A stretch of DNA of 64,000 nucleotides. Origin: Roseiarcus sp963761435. Its GTDB lineage: Bacteria > Pseudomonadota > Alphaproteobacteria > Rhizobiales > Beijerinckiaceae. Positions 62,812 through 64,000 of this stretch are shown one piece after another. The translations under genes and the position numbers were made by a program. The stretch spans positions 1-64,000 of the forward strand of contig CAVXHJ010000029.1 in assembly GCA_963761435.1 (NCBI GenBank), written 5' to 3'. Under the pieces are notes generated by a model. The model was not told the origin of the DNA and made no database searches. It saw only the letters and a list, made by a program, of their open reading frames with translations. Positions within the stretch are counted from its first letter, which is position 1. Each line of letters begins with the position of its first letter.

Positions 62812-64000
62812 ATGCTGAATGAAGTTCTACCCTCCGTCGCGTTCGTAGCGCCGGCCGCAGAAACCTATCAACTGGAACCGGCCGCGCGCTATCGCGAGAG
62901 CGTGACCGAAGATGAAGCCGCCGTCGCATTCGCGAAAGCTTACGCTGGGCAAATCCGTTTCGATCACTACGCGCAAGTCATGGTTCTACTGGACCGGCTC
63001 ACATTGGAAACCAGACACAGACGCAAGCGTTCCGGCGCTGGCGCAACAATTCGTCCGCAGCTTGTCGGGCCACGCTAACGGCAAGGCAAAAGACGCAATG
63101 GGCCGCGTCTCATTCTCCGAGCGGGTCGAAAGAGCAGCGACGAAAGATCGCGCCCTTGCGGCTGACGAGAGCAAATGGGACACGGATCATTTCAAGCTCG
63201 GAACGCCTGACGGGACAGTCAACCTGAAATCAGGAATCCTTCGCGCCGTCAAACTCTGCCGATATGATCAGCAAGACAACTCTACTGTGGCGACGGCGAG
63301 GACCGAGGACTGTCCGCGCTGGCATAGCTTCCTTGACGAAGCGACGTGCGGCGACGCCGAACTTATCAGGTTCCTGAAACAGTTCTGCGGCTACAGCCTG
63401 ACCGGCTCTATTCGCGAGCACGCGCTGGCCTTCGTTCATGGCGACGGCGGCAATGGCAAGAGCGTGTTCATCAACATTATCAGCGCCATCCTGAAAGACT
63501 ACGCCGTCACATGCGGAATGGAGACCCTGACCGCCACGAAGAACGCGCGCCACGACTGTGAGATCGCGACGCTGAAGGGCTCACGGCTCGCCTTCGCGAC
63601 CGAGACCGAGGAAGGTAAGGGTTGGGCTGAGGCTCGCCTAAAGAAGCTCACAGGCGGCGAGCGGCTTCCGGCGCAATGAGATGCACGGCAACCCGTTCAA
63701 CTTCAATCCGACATTTAAGCTGTTGGTTATCGGGAATCACGAACCGGAGCTTCGCACGGTCAACGCGGCCATCCGGCGCGAATTCCGCGTGATCGAGTTC
63801 AAGCACAAGCCGGCGAACGTCGATCCGTTGCTTGAGGACAAGTTGCGATCCGAGGCTCCGGGGATTCTCCGCTGGATGATAAACGGCGCCCTCGACTGGC
63901 AGAGCGAAGGGCTTGATCATGCCGAAGTCAGTTCGGCTCGCGACTGACGATTATCTCGCCGGGCAGGACACATTCGGCAACTGGCTCAATGAGTGCTGCG
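62812..64000 (+). pseudogene. P4-family (D5-type) phage primase/helicase, three frameshifts, runs off the window
   Basis: ATG 62812 (GAGTGAG upstream) starts MLNEVLPSVAFVAP. After FDHYAQ the frame breaks (~62975) and resumes SWFYWTGSHWKPD. The helicase core follows: WDTDHFKLGTPDGTVNLKSG, FLKQFCGYSLTGSIREHALA and the Walker A loop FVHGDGGNGKSVF, then LAFATETEEGKGWAEARLKK LTGGERLPA. Breaks near 63672 and 63929 lead to NFNPTFKLLVIGNHEPELRT, GILRWMINGALDW and DDYLAGQDTFGNWLNEC at the window edge. It is a DNA-replication ATPase of a phage satellite or island. Confidence 0.8.

Larger units (their letters stand above)
60522..64000. mobile_element. Left end of an integrative element at tRNA-Thr (incomplete)
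   Basis: Directly after the tRNA come a tyrosine integrase, a possible small RNA, a small frame, an excisionase-like HTH gene and a P4/D5-type primase, all on the + strand. This order is typical of phage satellites and integrative islands. The other boundary (attR-type repeat of the tRNA end) is outside the window. Frameshifts in the integrase and primase suggest decay or sequence error. Confidence 0.75.

Overview
The window is a GC-rich chromosomal segment of an alphaproteobacterium, most likely a member of the Hyphomicrobiales (Rhizobiales) near Beijerinckiaceae/Methylocystaceae. This placement is an inference. It rests on two tandem Porin_2-type porins, a bifunctional Rsh (p)ppGpp enzyme, a pyrE-pdxJ-acpS block, a bacterial transglutaminase-like cysteine protease, and dispersed inverted repeats of a kind common in this order. 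No rRNA genes and no CRISPR array were seen. One complete tRNA (Thr-UGU) is present.

Layout. 0-2.4 kb: the 3' end of argG, a P-loop kinase, a small exported DUF4864 protein and an SDR dehydrogenase. 2.6-4.1 kb: a pyruvate kinase-like protein with an extra N-terminal region and no C-terminal regulatory domain. 4.1-10.3 kb: a complete branched-chain amino-acid type (Liv/HAAT) ABC operon with two tandem binding proteins. 10.9-14 kb: an alpha/beta hydrolase, a QueG/reductive-dehalogenase-like Fe-S protein and a CcdA-thioredoxin pair. 14-22.5 kb: two small secreted proteins sharing an unusual C-terminal signature, an exported cytochrome P450-like protein paired with an outer-membrane protein, an MmyB-type regulator facing two NAD-dependent epimerase-like proteins, and an exported beta-propeller. 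22.6-27 kb: isovaleryl-CoA dehydrogenase, an outer-membrane protein, lipB (frameshifted) and a split DUF707-like gene.

27-36.4 kb: a tightly coupled operon encoding a family-5 binding protein, two peptide-type permeases, two ATPases, a hydantoinase/oxoprolinase-type protein and two tandem DUF917 (S-methyl-thiohydantoin desulfurase-type) proteins. This looks like an uptake-plus-catabolism unit for a hydantoin-like or cyclic amide compound. 36.6-46 kb: a CHASE2-adenylate cyclase, a large autotransporter, a small exported protein and an APH/P-loop kinase fusion. 46-53 kb: PPK2, a repeat-rich intergenic region, a transglutaminase-like protease, an AraC/GyrI regulator, a gamma-glutamylcyclotransferase-like gene (plus a decayed duplicate of its 3' end) and rsh. 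53-57.4 kb: two tandem porin genes, both frameshifted, each with its own terminator. 58-60.4 kb: acpS, pdxJ, pyrE and a cupin. From 60.45 kb to the end: tRNA-Thr followed directly by a tyrosine integrase, a possible small RNA, an excisionase-like HTH protein and a P4/D5-type primase. This is the left end of an integrative element that runs out of the window.

A caution applies to the whole segment. At least fifteen single-base-scale frameshifts interrupt otherwise well-conserved proteins: the kinase near base 335, lipB, the DUF707-like gene, the peptide-transporter ATPase, the autotransporter, both porins, the integrase and the primase. Several lie in short homopolymers, and catalytic residues survive across the shifts. 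Sequence error is therefore at least as likely as real gene decay, although the clustering in the porins and the integrated element could include genuine lesions.
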